Origin: Nitrospirales bacterium
GTDB taxonomy: Bacteria > Nitrospirota > Nitrospiria > Nitrospirales > UBA8639
NCBI GenBank assembly: GCA_021604005.1
Contig: BQIV01000018.1
Coordinates: 29,344-93,343 of the forward strand
Length of the DNA stretch: 64,000 nucleotides
Direction of reading: 5' to 3'
This document shows positions 9,389-18,774 of the stretch, piece by piece; position 1 is the first letter of the stretch, and every line of letters begins with the position of its first letter. The notes under the pieces are model-generated. The model was not told the origin of the DNA, ran no database searches, and saw only the letters and a list, made by a program, of their open reading frames with translations. Both the position numbers and the translations under genes were made by a program.

Positions 9389-9973
9389 ATGAAAATTTTT
9401 CATATTCCGTTAATACGCTGGGCCATCATTTTTTCGATTCTTGTCTTCTCCCAACATGTTGTCTTGAAACAATTGGGATGGGGACCTGATGCATTACAGA
9501 ATCTTGATGTCGACACCATCTTTGCCGCGCTGTCCGTTACCAAGAAACAGCCGACCGCGATGATCAGCGACTATGAAGAACAGGTCATCATCCCTCTCGA
9601 ACAATACGGGTCAGGGTGGATCATCTCTGTTGAACTCAATGGTCTGTATACCGCCAGGTTACTGCTTGATACCGGGGCTTCCATCACAAGTCTATCCGAA
9701 GACTTAGCCTTTGACATGGGACTGACGGCCGACCCGCGCTATACTCAGATTTCAGCAGAAACCGCCAATGGAACAACAACCGCCTGGCTGACTCATGTCG
9801 AAACGATTCGGTCGGGAGAAGCAGAGCTCCAAAACGTGCAAGTGGCCATTTTAGATTTTTCAAACTTTTCGCACAAAAAGATTCACGGGCTTTTGGGAAT
9901 GAATTTTCTGAATAACTTTGAGTGGCGGCTTGACCAGGACCAAGAAGCATTGCTTCTTCAGCTAAAAACCTAA
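9389..9973 (+). CDS. membrane-anchored retropepsin-like aspartic protease
   Basis: 194 residues with an N-terminal hydrophobic anchor (about residues 8-28) and a clan AA (retropepsin-like) domain from about residue 75. The catalytic motif is LLLDTGASIT, followed by the second strand region and HGLLGMNFL near the C-terminus. That is the single-domain pattern of bacterial TIGR02281-type proteases, which dimerise to form one active site. The domain would face the periplasm. It is transcribed away from the tad block and has no evident operon partner; its substrate is unknown. Confidence 0.82.
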   Translation: MKIFHIPLIRWAIIFSILVFSQHVVLKQLGWGPDALQNLDVDTIFAALSVTKKQPTAMISDYEEQVIIPLEQYGSGWIISVELNGLYTARLLLDTGASITSLSEDLAFDMGLTADPRYTQISAETANGTTTAWLTHVETIRSGEAELQNVQVAILDFSNFSHKKIHGLLGMNFLNNFEWRLDQDQEALLLQLKT

Positions 9974-10293
9974 GCGAGCTTCATCTGAACCCCGACCATT
10001 CTTTCTTTGCGCCCTCCCCGACTTCCGATCCTGTGCATGCGCTGTTCCGCTCACCTAGGCGCAGAGCGTGAATTCTCTGCAATGAATAATCTCACCAAAT
10101 ACTCCGATTCTTGACAATTCCCGAAGGCACTATGGTAATACTACGAGTCCGTCATCCGGCTCTAATAAATGCCATGAAACACATGAACCTTGGAAGTGAG
10201 GCAGATAGTGGGGTATGATGACCATCAAATCGCATTCCGGGTGAGAAGCAGGAAATGATTTGTTTATCCATCAGCAGCAATGAATGATACACC
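9974..10293. other. intergenic region with a candidate promoter
   Basis: About 320 bp without a gene. TTGACA (10111-10116) and GGTAAT (10134-10139) with a 17-bp spacer form a plausible promoter for the plus-strand gene at 10294, giving a leader of about 150 nt. No fold or motif in the leader was recognised. Confidence 0.35.
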
Positions 10294-10737
10294 ATGAAAT
10301 TTTTTGTCTATGCGGACAATCTCAATCCCGTCCAACTGAAACGAAGAGCTCCGGAGCACAAGTGGCTCTACCACGCCTATCTGCAAGATCACACCATCCA
10401 CTTTGCTCGTTGGTCTTCTCAATGGCGTTGCGGGTTAGCCACGATCACGCCTTCTCAAGGAGAACGCGTGTGGGGAGCCGTCTTTGATATCACGGAAGAA
10501 GACCTGAAAGAATTAGACAAATTCGAAGGCGATCTTCCTGAAGGGGCCTTTCGACATTTAGAAGTCACCATCGTCAAAGAGGACGAACAGAAAGAATTGG
10601 TCGTGACCCATTTTGCGCAGGCCATTGGGAAGTTTAAGGCTAAAGACCATTATTTAGATTGGATCATAGCTGGCGTTCGTCATTGGAAGCTTCCAGACGA
10701 ATGCCTTGAAATGTGGCAACTCTTTCGTCCTCGCTAA
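10294..10737 (+). CDS. gamma-glutamylcyclotransferase-fold (GGCT-like) protein
   Basis: 147 residues with the GGCT-like fold. The N-terminal FFVYADNLNP corresponds to the YGSNL loop that binds substrate, and the acidic residue in LDKFEG matches the family's catalytic Glu. Related enzymes release 5-oxoproline from gamma-glutamyl amino acids or gamma-glutamylamines. The Gly of the usual YGSN loop is replaced by Ala, so activity on a standard gamma-glutamyl substrate is not assured. It is followed 100 bp later by a ferredoxin gene. Confidence 0.75.
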   Translation: MKFFVYADNLNPVQLKRRAPEHKWLYHAYLQDHTIHFARWSSQWRCGLATITPSQGERVWGAVFDITEEDLKELDKFEGDLPEGAFRHLEVTIVKEDEQKELVVTHFAQAIGKFKAKDHYLDWIIAGVRHWKLPDECLEMWQLFRPR

Positions 10738-10839
10738 CAGTTGGGTGTACCATGCATTCCCTCTCACGCATTACCTCATTAGACATGTCATCCGTCATGT
10801 ACCAATAGAGTACATTTTCCAAACAAAGGAGAATCGCAT

Positions 10840-11166
10840 ATGCCAAAACCTAAATATCACATCTTGGTTTGCACAAACTCTCGTCCTCCTGGTCATCCCA
10901 AACCATCTTGTGGTGCCGCTGGCTCTCAAAATCTCCTCATGGCATTAAACATGGGGCTCATCGAACGAGGCGTTCAACCGGGCGAAGTATTGGTGACAGG
11001 ATCAACATGTCTTGGCCCATGCGAACAAGGACCAACTGTCGTGGTGTACCCTGACGGAACCTGGTATTCGCAAGTCAAGGAAGCCGATGTACCAAAAATT
11101 CTTGACGAGCACATTAAAGGTGGAACGCCGGCGGCTGACTTAAAACCCGATGCAGTCTGGGGGTAA
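10840..11166 (+). CDS. Shethna-type [2Fe-2S] ferredoxin (thioredoxin-like fold)
   Basis: 108 residues. Four cysteines are placed as in thioredoxin-like [2Fe-2S] ferredoxins: CTNSRPPGHPKPSC near residues 11-24 and TCLGPCEQGP near residues 57-61. Such proteins act as soluble electron carriers or redox sensors. An AAAGGAG ribosome-binding site lies 7-8 nt before the ATG. moaB follows after 17 nt, so the two are probably one operon. Confidence 0.88.
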   Translation: MPKPKYHILVCTNSRPPGHPKPSCGAAGSQNLLMALNMGLIERGVQPGEVLVTGSTCLGPCEQGPTVVVYPDGTWYSQVKEADVPKILDEHIKGGTPAADLKPDAVWG

Positions 11167-11183
11167 CACATTTCAGCACTGCC

Positions 11184-11741
11184 ATGGCTGATCACACTCA
11201 CACAGGCGATTCATCGACGCACAGTCATACTGAGAACCCGTCTCACATTGCACACAAAGATACCGGGACTCAGGAAATCGGCTGCATGGTCATTACCTGT
11301 AGCGATACCCGTACTCCGGAAACGGATACGAGCGGCCAACTCATCCAGCAACTCCTCAACCAACGCCACCATCGCGTCAGTTCATATACCATTACCAAAG
11401 ACGAACCAACAGAAATCAGCCGCTTATTACAAGAAGCGGCATCAAATGATTCCGTCGACACGATCATCGTCAACGGTGGCACCGGCATCTCGCGGCGTGA
11501 TGCAACATTCGAAGCCATTGATGCCTTGTTGGAAAAACGGCTTGACGGATTTGGGGAAATTTTCCGCTATTTAAGCTACAAAGAGATAGGCTCTCCCGCC
11601 ATGCTGAGTCGCGCGACGGCTGGCCTGTATCGTGGGAAGGTTATTTTTTCTGTTCCAGGTTCTCGGGCTGCCGTTCAACTTGCGATGGAAGAATTGATCC
11701 TACCAGAAATGGGGCACATCGTCGGCGAAATGCGAAAGTAG
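11184..11741 (+). CDS. moaB: molybdenum cofactor biosynthesis protein MoaB/MogA family
   Basis: 185 residues. The first 30 are a His/Thr-rich tail (HTHTGDSSTHSHTENPSH) not found in most MoaB proteins. The remainder is the MoCF domain with ITCSDTRTPETDTSG, the molybdopterin-binding loop VNGGTGISRRDAT, and SRATAGLYRGKVIFSVPGS. The family adenylylates molybdopterin (MogA) or is a close paralogue (MoaB). It is directly downstream of the ferredoxin gene. The His-rich tail could bind metal, which is speculation. Confidence 0.88.
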   Translation: MADHTHTGDSSTHSHTENPSHIAHKDTGTQEIGCMVITCSDTRTPETDTSGQLIQQLLNQRHHRVSSYTITKDEPTEISRLLQEAASNDSVDTIIVNGGTGISRRDATFEAIDALLEKRLDGFGEIFRYLSYKEIGSPAMLSRATAGLYRGKVIFSVPGSRAAVQLAMEELILPEMGHIVGEMRK

Positions 11742-11778
11742 TCATTGGGCAAAACCCTGTGATTTCCAGTAACATATT

Positions 11779-12711
11779 TCAAAGGGTCATCTTCCCTTCT
11801 GCGACCATCACCACCTGCCCTCCGACTTTTACTTCTTGTATCATGTCATCATCGGAAAAGACTTGGATGATGATACGAGAGGGGCGGTCGATTTCATAAC
11901 CTTGTTCGGCAATAATTTCTGTCGTTGGCCCGACTTCTACAACACCATTTTTGACGAGATATGCCCCTAATGCACCACTGGCACTTCCCGTTGCCGGGTC
12001 TTCATCAATCCCAATGGGTGGAGCGAACATGCGTGTATGGACGGTCGAGGAATCTTCGACTGTCATGGTACTGTAGGTCATGATGCCGTTCGCGCCAAAA
12101 CGTTGGCAAATGTCCACAATGGCGTTATGGTCAGGTACGATGGATTTTACGGACGTTAACGATCGGATGGGAACAATAAGAACGGGTAAACCTGTCGACA
12201 CGACTTCAAGTGGAAATTGATGATGATTGAGCGACGCATTTTTTAACCCTAGCGCTTGCGCGATGTCATACTGATCTTCGGCTTTGTCAACCAATTCAAT
12301 AAATTGTGGTCTAGGTTGAGACATCACGACCCGATCAATCGTGCCTTTGAGCACATAGAGCTCAGCGGAGAAGACGCCAATATTACATTCATAATGAATG
12401 TGGGTGATTGGCTCTTGAATGGTGAGCTCTTGCCGGGCACCTAAGACAAAACAGGTTCCCAGCACGGGATGGCCAGCGAATGGAATTTCATGTGTCGGGG
12501 TAAAAATACGAAGTTTGAAGTCCGCATTGGCTTGAGTCGGCGGCTGCACAAAGACCGTTTCCGAGAGGTTCATTTCTCTGGCGATTTGCTGAAATTCTCG
12601 ATTTATCAAATCCGGAGCATGGGGAAACACCGCAACGGGGTTCCCCCCAAACGCCACGTCAGTGAACACATCAGCTTGATAGAATGGAAGGTAGCGGGTC
12701 GTTTCGTCCAT
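11779..12711 (-). CDS. PhzF-family isomerase-like protein
   Basis: 310 residues covering the whole PhzF fold, a tandem of two diaminopimelate-epimerase-like halves. The signature FTDVAFGGNPVAVF lies near the N-terminus and the catalytic Glu is in REMNLSETVFV. PTHEIPFAGHPVLGT and DEDPATGSASGAL complete the active site. PhzF itself isomerises a phenazine precursor, but most members, as here, stand outside phenazine clusters and have unknown substrates. It is convergent with moaB and has no operon partner. Confidence 0.88.
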   Translation of the reverse strand: MDETTRYLPFYQADVFTDVAFGGNPVAVFPHAPDLINREFQQIAREMNLSETVFVQPPTQANADFKLRIFTPTHEIPFAGHPVLGTCFVLGARQELTIQEPITHIHYECNIGVFSAELYVLKGTIDRVVMSQPRPQFIELVDKAEDQYDIAQALGLKNASLNHHQFPLEVVSTGLPVLIVPIRSLTSVKSIVPDHNAIVDICQRFGANGIMTYSTMTVEDSSTVHTRMFAPPIGIDEDPATGSASGALGAYLVKNGVVEVGPTTEIIAEQGYEIDRPSRIIIQVFSDDDMIQEVKVGGQVVMVAEGKMTL

Positions 12712-12925
12712 CTTGGACCGAGTGGAAATTCGAGGATGAATTCCCTTATCCCGACGTTAACATATGAAACACCAACAATAACGTGCAATCATACAGGATT
12801 GGACCGACGGCGGCAAAGGGTATCATTTGTCTTCCAGAAACAGTAGCCTGATGAGAGAGACTCTAATTGACAGATTGCGAATAGGTTTGAGAGGATTTTC
12901 GCGATAATTGAAACGGCTAGACTCG

Positions 12926-13174
12926 ATGGACACGACAAGCCTTCAACGCGCCTTAGCGATTTTTGAACTTCCTGATACGGTCAGCCTTGATACCGTCAAC
13001 GCACGATATCGTAAACTCCTCCACACCTGGCATCCGAATCGCTATGCGAGTCTCACCAATAATCCGAGGAAGTATATGGAAATGTATAAGAAAGGAGAAG
13101 ACAAAACGAAGGAAATCCACTCGGCCTATCACGTCCTTCATGAATGGCTACGAAATACGCAACCACCAGCGTGA
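12926..13174 (+). CDS. small J-domain-like protein with HPN in place of HPD
   Basis: About 82 residues from the ATG at 12926; an in-frame TTG at 12908 is an alternative. The protein is almost entirely one J-domain: helix II (LDTVNARYRKLLHTW), the loop HPNRY, then a Lys-rich helix III ending IHSAYHVLHEWL. The invariant Asp of the HPD loop, needed to stimulate DnaK ATPase, is Asn here. It may therefore be a non-canonical or inactive J-protein. It converges on the radical SAM gene, whose stop is 13 bp away. Confidence 0.65.
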   Translation: MDTTSLQRALAIFELPDTVSLDTVNARYRKLLHTWHPNRYASLTNNPRKYMEMYKKGEDKTKEIHSAYHVLHEWLRNTQPPA

Positions 13175-13187
13175 GGAAATGACAGCA

Positions 13188-15155
13188 TTACGGCGTTGCA
13201 TGACTGACAACCCGACTCATCCCCGCATCTCCCTCTTTTTCTGCTGACTCAGCTTTCGACATCGGCCACGTGATAAGACCCTGCACACCGTCTGTTCGTT
13301 GAAGCTCTCGTCCAGCCTGGGTGGCATATATCTGAGGCAGGTAGTTGGAGCCGTATTTTGAAATATACAGGAAGACATGTTCTCTGGCATTCACACGAAC
13401 GGCCCAGGGGTCAAAGTCGTTTTGATAAAATTCTTCACAGAGCTGCATAGCATCTAAACAGCTAATGCCTGTCGAGTCATTCAGCGTGTAATAATAATCC
13501 AACGGGATATCGTATTCTTCTTGCTTGTGAATAGTAATTCCAAATTTTTCTGGATTCCGAACCATAGGGGTATGTCGATACGCAACGAAATAAAACAGTT
13601 CCGTTGAATGGATATACCGTTTGTTGTCGATCAGAAATTGCCGTGTATCTTCGGCTTCATCTCGAGTCTCGCCAGGAAACCCGTAAAATGCCATCACATG
13701 ATTCCAAATTCCTGCTTTGGCCGCTTCTCGTAAATTATTTTCAATGACACTTTTCTTCGCATGCTTATCCATGAGTTCGAGCACTCGCTCGTTGGCGGAC
13801 TCCATCCCATAGTAGAGCGTACAACATCCGGCCTTAACCGCCTGTTTCCAAATCTCAGGCTCTTGAAGCGATTCTTCAAACCGGATCAAGGTAGTCCATT
13901 TAATCCCCACATCCTGCTCAACGAGCAACTGGACAACCTTCTTAAAAAGTGCAGGAGGGTATGACTCGTCGGCAAATAAAAAGTGTTTCGCCTGATACTT
14001 CTCTTTGAGCGCGGTAACATCTCGAACGACATCAGTAGCCGGTTTCCCTCGATATTGATCGAAATATCCCTGTCCATGATCACAAAACGTACATCGACCC
14101 CAATAACATCCGCGCGTGGCGAGATAGGGCAGAATGCGCTCCGGCACAAAATAGGAGTCTAATGGTAACCCGTCAAAGTCCGGCAATGGTAGTGCTGTCG
14201 TCTTTTCGGTATAGACCTCCTCGCTAACCTGGACGCCCTTTTGACCTCGAAACATTAAGTTTGGAACCGCACTCCAATCTCGATCTCCCGCCAACGCTTC
14301 CAGTAACCACAGAAGCGCATGTTCGCCTTCATACAGAATTGCCGAATCAAACAAATCCGTGAAAAACTCTTCTTTTTGGGATATCTCTTCTTGCAACCGT
14401 GTAATCACATTACCGCCGACGGTGACATGAATATGAGGAAATGCGGCCTTGATCATTTTACAAAACGTTAATCCAGCCATCAGCTGCATTTGCGTTCCAA
14501 TCGAGACTCCTACCACATCCGGAGCCTCCTTGCTGACAGTGGGAAGGACAAGTTGTTGGCACACATCTCGATAAACATTTACCTGTTCATCTTCTAAACA
14601 GGCAAACACTTCTTTAGAAACACCAGGCCGATAGCCTAAATTACTTTCCATAGGATAAAAGACCAGCGATGCTGGATAGTAGGCAGCCGAAATAAAATGC
14701 ATCACCTCTCGAAAGACATTGAGCGCCGACTCGAGCTTGCCAGCATCGTAAAACTCTTCACCACGCGTCACGGTCTTTGCCCATTCCGCACGGTTTGCTA
14801 ATTCGATCACATCGACTTCAGCTTTTGCTCTGAGACATGCAAGCTGTCCTGTTTCTTGCTCAGTCAATGAACGTCCTGACTGCTCGATGTTTTCAAGTGA
14901 TGTTCGTTGCTGATCCATCCGTATTTTCAGCCAAATAAGAAAGGTATCCGTGAAAAACCAATCATACATTTCAATATTGACATCTTTTTGAATAACCTGG
15001 TGTCCATGCTCACGAAGCACGGCCGTGAGGCTCGGCAAGGCCAGATAGGGAGCCGTGGGGACCCATTCCGGAGGAAAGAGCAACAGGGTTTTCATCGTCT
15101 TTCGAGGCTTGGAGGAAGGAGAAGATGTATCGACTTGGATTAAACTTGATGACAT
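13188..15155 (-). CDS. B12-binding-domain-like radical SAM protein, second of a tandem pair
   Basis: 655 residues. An N-terminal Rossmann-like region starts TLLLFPPEWVPTAPYLALP and continues to about residue 330 (VVGVSIGTQMQLMAG, HIHVTVGGN), which is the cobalamin-binding-domain position; the DxHxxG cobalamin-His motif is not seen. A radical SAM core begins with RGCYWGRCTFCDH near residues 350-358, a CX4CX2C spacing. Later core features are FADESYP and YYGMESANERVL. A C-terminal helical part of about 130 residues follows. The paralogue at 15178-17076 lies 22 bp upstream on the same strand. No substrate gene is adjacent; the function is unknown. Confidence 0.85.
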   Translation of the reverse strand: MSSSLIQVDTSSPSSKPRKTMKTLLLFPPEWVPTAPYLALPSLTAVLREHGHQVIQKDVNIEMYDWFFTDTFLIWLKIRMDQQRTSLENIEQSGRSLTEQETGQLACLRAKAEVDVIELANRAEWAKTVTRGEEFYDAGKLESALNVFREVMHFISAAYYPASLVFYPMESNLGYRPGVSKEVFACLEDEQVNVYRDVCQQLVLPTVSKEAPDVVGVSIGTQMQLMAGLTFCKMIKAAFPHIHVTVGGNVITRLQEEISQKEEFFTDLFDSAILYEGEHALLWLLEALAGDRDWSAVPNLMFRGQKGVQVSEEVYTEKTTALPLPDFDGLPLDSYFVPERILPYLATRGCYWGRCTFCDHGQGYFDQYRGKPATDVVRDVTALKEKYQAKHFLFADESYPPALFKKVVQLLVEQDVGIKWTTLIRFEESLQEPEIWKQAVKAGCCTLYYGMESANERVLELMDKHAKKSVIENNLREAAKAGIWNHVMAFYGFPGETRDEAEDTRQFLIDNKRYIHSTELFYFVAYRHTPMVRNPEKFGITIHKQEEYDIPLDYYYTLNDSTGISCLDAMQLCEEFYQNDFDPWAVRVNAREHVFLYISKYGSNYLPQIYATQAGRELQRTDGVQGLITWPMSKAESAEKEGDAGMSRVVSHATP

Positions 15156-15177
15156 GTCGAAATCCTGACGTGAAAAT

Positions 15178-17076
15178 TTATGAGACCGAGGTCAGTACCG
15201 ATTGATTGTCTTCCGGGGCGATTTTGAACTGCAAGGCTGGCAGCTTATTGGTTCCAAAATGTGCCACATAGAGAAACACATACTCACGAATGAAAATCTT
15301 GAGGTCCCATCCTTCATAATGATCACGTTCAAACTCTTCAAACACCCGTTCGGCGTCTTCGACGCCAAGACCGTCCTTAACGGTAAAGTAATAATCCAAC
15401 GCCAGGTCCCAGTCAGGATTCTTATAAAAGGTCACCCCAAATTTTTCAGGATTCTTGGCGACCGGCGTATGCTTACTCAAATCGAACGTCCCGAACCCGA
15501 TCGAATGAACATGTTCTTTATTGTCTTCAAGTAATTGCGTGGAAACCTTTGCGTCTTCGTAGCGTTCCCCAGGAAATCCGAAGAATCCCATGATGTGGTT
15601 CCAGACTCCGTGACGGGAAGACAGTTCTAAACTTCGTTGAATGACATCACGGGTCGTAGCTTTGTCCATAAGTTGAAGCACGCGTTCGCTTCCAGACTCA
15701 TAGCCCATATGGAGGTATTTACAGCCGGATTCCTGTGCCGTTTGCCAAACCTGATCATCAAGCAAACTTTTTTCAAAACGAATATGTGTTGTCCAGGCAA
15801 TATCCATTTTGTGTTCGACGAGAGCATTGGTGAGCTTTCGAAACAAAGCCGGTGGATAGGATTCATCCGTGAAATGAAAATGGCGTGTCTGATATTTTTC
15901 TTTGAGATGTGAAATCTCCTGTATGATTTCTTGAATCTTTTTGGTCCGATAGCCCGCCGTATACCCTTCGCCATGATCACAAAACTCACACCGCCCCCAG
16001 TAACACCCGCGTGTGGCTAAATACGGTAAGACGCGATCAGGCACAAAGTACTTTTCGAGTGGCAAGCCATCGAAGTCAGGTGGAGGCAGTTCTGCCATAT
16101 TTTCCGCATAGGTTGCTATACTGACATGAATGCCCTCTGCATCTCGATAGATCAAGTTCGGAACATGAGCTAGCTCACCGTGTGAACCGATTGCCTCGAT
16201 GAGGCGAAGAAAGGCCGTCTCTCCCTCGTACACCACCGCACTGTCAAACAGGGCAAACAACTTGGGCGACTGAGGCAACACGTCACGAAGCCGCGTGACG
16301 GTGTTTCCGCCAATAGTGACATGAATATGCGGAAATTGTTCCTTAATTAACGAACAGAACGTCATCGAAGAAAAGAGCTGTTGCTGCAAAACAATCGAAA
16401 TACCGATAATTTCCGGTTGCTCGGCTTCAATGGCCGGTTTCAGAATGTGCTCAAACACATCTCGGTACACATTGACTTGCGTATCTTCCACCGCCTCAAG
16501 AACTTCAGATGACATAAAGACTTTATAGGACAAATCTGTTTCCATTGGCGGCATACAGATTCTTGCTGGGGCATAGACCAATGAAATAGTAGATGTGACT
16601 TCTCGAAACACATTGATCGCCCACTCCAGCTTATTAATGTCATACAGATCAGGACTGCGAACAATGCGCTTGGCTTCTTCGGCCTTCTCCGATAACTCTC
16701 CGATACGATTTCTCGTGCACTCGCATAGCGCGATCTGAAGGTCCATTTCCGCTTCGGTGAGGTCACGGATCCGTGAGAGTTTTTTCAACCGGTCCAATTG
16801 TTGCGGAACCCGTTTTAACACTTTCCCAAGAAAATCGCCGCTGAAATACCAATCATACATTTCAAGATTGACATCTTTTTGAACGACGTCATGGCCAGCC
16901 GCGCGGATAAAGGCGGTGAGCGTCGGCAGGCTCAAGTACGGCTCAGAAGGAAACCAATCTGGCGGAAAGACCAACATGACCTTGCTGCGACGGTGTGAAG
17001 TTCGCTTGTCCTCACCGCGCACGGGCTGAATCAATGAGGGAGCAAGCAACCCCCCTTTGTTGTAATCAATTCTCAT
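15178..17076 (-). CDS. B12-binding-domain-like radical SAM protein, first of a tandem pair
   Basis: 632 residues, colinear with the downstream neighbour. It has MLVFPPDWFPSEPYLSLPT at the start, IIGISIVLQQQLFSSM and HIHVTIGGNTVTR in the Rossmann-like region, and RGCYWGRCEFCDH (CX4CX2C) about residue 345. HFTDESYPPALFRKL and HMGYESGSERVLQLMDKAT follow, then NHIMGFFGFPGE. The two proteins are clear paralogues. The 22-bp gap implies one transcript in which this gene comes first. The insertion of about 130 mostly helical residues between the first Rossmann strand and the IGISI segment is shared by both copies and unusual for the family. Confidence 0.85.
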   Translation of the reverse strand: MRIDYNKGGLLAPSLIQPVRGEDKRTSHRRSKVMLVFPPDWFPSEPYLSLPTLTAFIRAAGHDVVQKDVNLEMYDWYFSGDFLGKVLKRVPQQLDRLKKLSRIRDLTEAEMDLQIALCECTRNRIGELSEKAEEAKRIVRSPDLYDINKLEWAINVFREVTSTISLVYAPARICMPPMETDLSYKVFMSSEVLEAVEDTQVNVYRDVFEHILKPAIEAEQPEIIGISIVLQQQLFSSMTFCSLIKEQFPHIHVTIGGNTVTRLRDVLPQSPKLFALFDSAVVYEGETAFLRLIEAIGSHGELAHVPNLIYRDAEGIHVSIATYAENMAELPPPDFDGLPLEKYFVPDRVLPYLATRGCYWGRCEFCDHGEGYTAGYRTKKIQEIIQEISHLKEKYQTRHFHFTDESYPPALFRKLTNALVEHKMDIAWTTHIRFEKSLLDDQVWQTAQESGCKYLHMGYESGSERVLQLMDKATTRDVIQRSLELSSRHGVWNHIMGFFGFPGERYEDAKVSTQLLEDNKEHVHSIGFGTFDLSKHTPVAKNPEKFGVTFYKNPDWDLALDYYFTVKDGLGVEDAERVFEEFERDHYEGWDLKIFIREYVFLYVAHFGTNKLPALQFKIAPEDNQSVLTSVS

Positions 17077-17255
17077 AGGTAGTCCTTCTACAACAATAAA
17101 TAAAGTCAGATTGAGTTGAGGCCGATAGTGAGAATGACCATGAACAAGCCAACGCGTGTTTTCTATTCAGAAATTCTACTGATGGCCCATTCTATGTCCT
17201 CAGAAAATCCAGGGTCAAGGCCCTTCGATAGCTGCGTATTCGTAGGGAAATTTGA

Positions 17256-17284
17256 TTGACAGAGTTATATATTATCTATAAGAT
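17256..17284 (+). promoter_or_regulatory. sigma-70-type promoter for the gene at 17405
   Basis: TTGACA (17256-17261) and TAAGAT (17279-17284) are separated by 17 bp of very AT-rich DNA. The leader would be about 115 nt. The 17077-17404 intergenic region otherwise shows nothing recognisable; it must also contain the divergent promoter of the radical SAM pair. Confidence 0.5.
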
Positions 17285-17404
17285 TAGAGGTTTGTAATCG
17301 GCTGTGTATCAGGTTGCCTTTCTTCTGATTCCCGCCTGCCTGTGTTCAATCCTATTTTCCCTAAAACCATTCCCTCCTGAGGGACAACTTGTGAGGATAG
17401 CCCC

Positions 17405-17917
17405 ATGACCAAGTGCGCGACACACGAACCAAAACATTGGATGTCATATCTCATCGATTCGCTTGTAAACTCAGGAGCTCTCCTCAGTTGGGAAGCACTC
17501 GACTATGTCACATCGAATCTCCTTGGAGAATCTCCCAATGCTCAGCTTCACCATTCTAAGGCCCCCTATGAAGCCACGCAGCAATTGCTCAATCGAGTCT
17601 ATGGTCCAATTGTGGAAGCAGCCTCTCGAACCATTGATTTGCCAACGCAAGCCATGATTCACATGTTCACCGATATTAGTCTGATCGGGAAGTCAGCGGT
17701 CCTGGTTGTCTACTTTCCCGGAGACAATCAGCCTCACCAACTCTTACTTCTCGATTCTGCTCCTGCCTGGGATCTGGTGTTTGAGTCAGAAACACACTTC
17801 AATAGATGGGCGGAAGAACGTTATCAATGGATTATCCAAGCACTTCAAGCTATCGTCACCGGTACACGCCAGACTTCAGAACTGCTCGACGAACAAGCAA
17901 TAGCACAGATGGTATAG
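17405..17917 (+). CDS. hypothetical protein, 170 residues
   Basis: No family recognised. The product is soluble, with no signal peptide, and of mixed alpha/beta character. The middle contains a hydrophobic strand-like run (GKSAVLVVYFPGD, then QLLLLDSAPAWDLVF) and the C-terminus is helical. Normal codon use, a GAGGATAG-type ribosome-binding site and a good promoter 120 bp upstream argue that it is a real gene. It is divergent from the radical SAM pair and stands alone. Confidence 0.55.
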   Translation: MTKCATHEPKHWMSYLIDSLVNSGALLSWEALDYVTSNLLGESPNAQLHHSKAPYEATQQLLNRVYGPIVEAASRTIDLPTQAMIHMFTDISLIGKSAVLVVYFPGDNQPHQLLLLDSAPAWDLVFESETHFNRWAEERYQWIIQALQAIVTGTRQTSELLDEQAIAQMV

Positions 17918-18056
17918 AGCCTCGTCCTTGACTTATTCTACGCGCCTTCTCAATTCATGATTTTTGGGAAGGCGTGTTGTGTCTGCACCGCCATCGCTTC
18001 TCCCCAATCCAATCTTTTCTCTATAGACGTAATGATCATCGGACTTCCAACCTTCA

Positions 18057-18629
18057 TTACACCCACACCCATAGTGCATACCCAAAGAATGCGAAGTACG
18101 AGATGGCAACAATTCCTACAAACCATTTCGTAAGGTATGATGATGTACCGCGAAGTACACTGAGGGCAGAAACAAGGACAACCACGACTTCCAGACCAGT
18201 CACAATGTGACCATAGTGTTGAGGGTCCCAATAGGAAATTGGACTTTCAAAACGCCAATCGGACACAGGGAAAAAATGTCGATGCCCGTCATCGTGATGA
18301 AGCGGTAAATCTGCAAACACATGAAACCCCATGCTGATACCAAGAAAGAGACCAGCTTGCGAATGGGCTTTCCATGCGATAAGTACGCCTACGATAATAA
18401 AGGGAAGCGAATTAAAACAATCAAAAAAGTTTTGCCACGCTTCGAGATAGTAGTCATGACTCCAGATCACATGCTCTGGAATATTTCGAAGTATCTTTTC
18501 AATGAAATAAAAGAGGAACATCGGGGCATCGGGAAGGAGAGCGCCTGTAAGAATATACAATTGATGACGCGGTGACTCCCGTCGACCAAGCAGCGCTAGA
18601 TTCACCAGTAAATGAGCAGGCGTATTCAT
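18057..18629 (-). CDS. multi-pass membrane protein, YdjM/DUF457-like
   Basis: About 190 residues from the ATG at 18629; the frame also has an upstream TTG. Starts MNTPAHLLVNLAL and has about five hydrophobic segments. Conserved-looking polar residues fall at ALLPDAPMF and at FHVFADLPLHHDDGHRHFFP. This His/Asp arrangement recalls membrane-bound metal-dependent hydrolases of the YdjM/DUF457 group, but the match is by pattern only. No operon partner. The 93-bp repeats begin about 45 bp upstream of its start. Confidence 0.55.
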   Translation of the reverse strand: MNTPAHLLVNLALLGRRESPRHQLYILTGALLPDAPMFLFYFIEKILRNIPEHVIWSHDYYLEAWQNFFDCFNSLPFIIVGVLIAWKAHSQAGLFLGISMGFHVFADLPLHHDDGHRHFFPVSDWRFESPISYWDPQHYGHIVTGLEVVVVLVSALSVLRGTSSYLTKWFVGIVAISYFAFFGYALWVWV

Positions 18630-18674
18630 GTAAGAAAGGCTCAATTATAACGAATTCACAGACACAACAGTAGG

Positions 18675-18767
18675 CTTAAACACGATAGTTGTGTGACATA
18701 TCGCTGCTGAAAGGCAATCTAAGTTAGCCTTCAAGACCAGCTGAAATATTGATTACCGGTGTTTAAT
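18675..18767. repeat. 93-bp palindrome-ended repeat, copy 1
   Basis: Bounded by CTTAAACAC and GTGTTTAAT, which are almost fully complementary. The internal part can also pair (GCTGAAAGGC with GCCTT and CAGC). Copy 2 follows with a 100-bp period, and a third copy lies at 58566. Compared with copy 2 the left end has G to A and the right end the compensating C to T, so complementarity is kept. Confidence 0.85.
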
Positions 18768-18774
18768 CGGTAGA

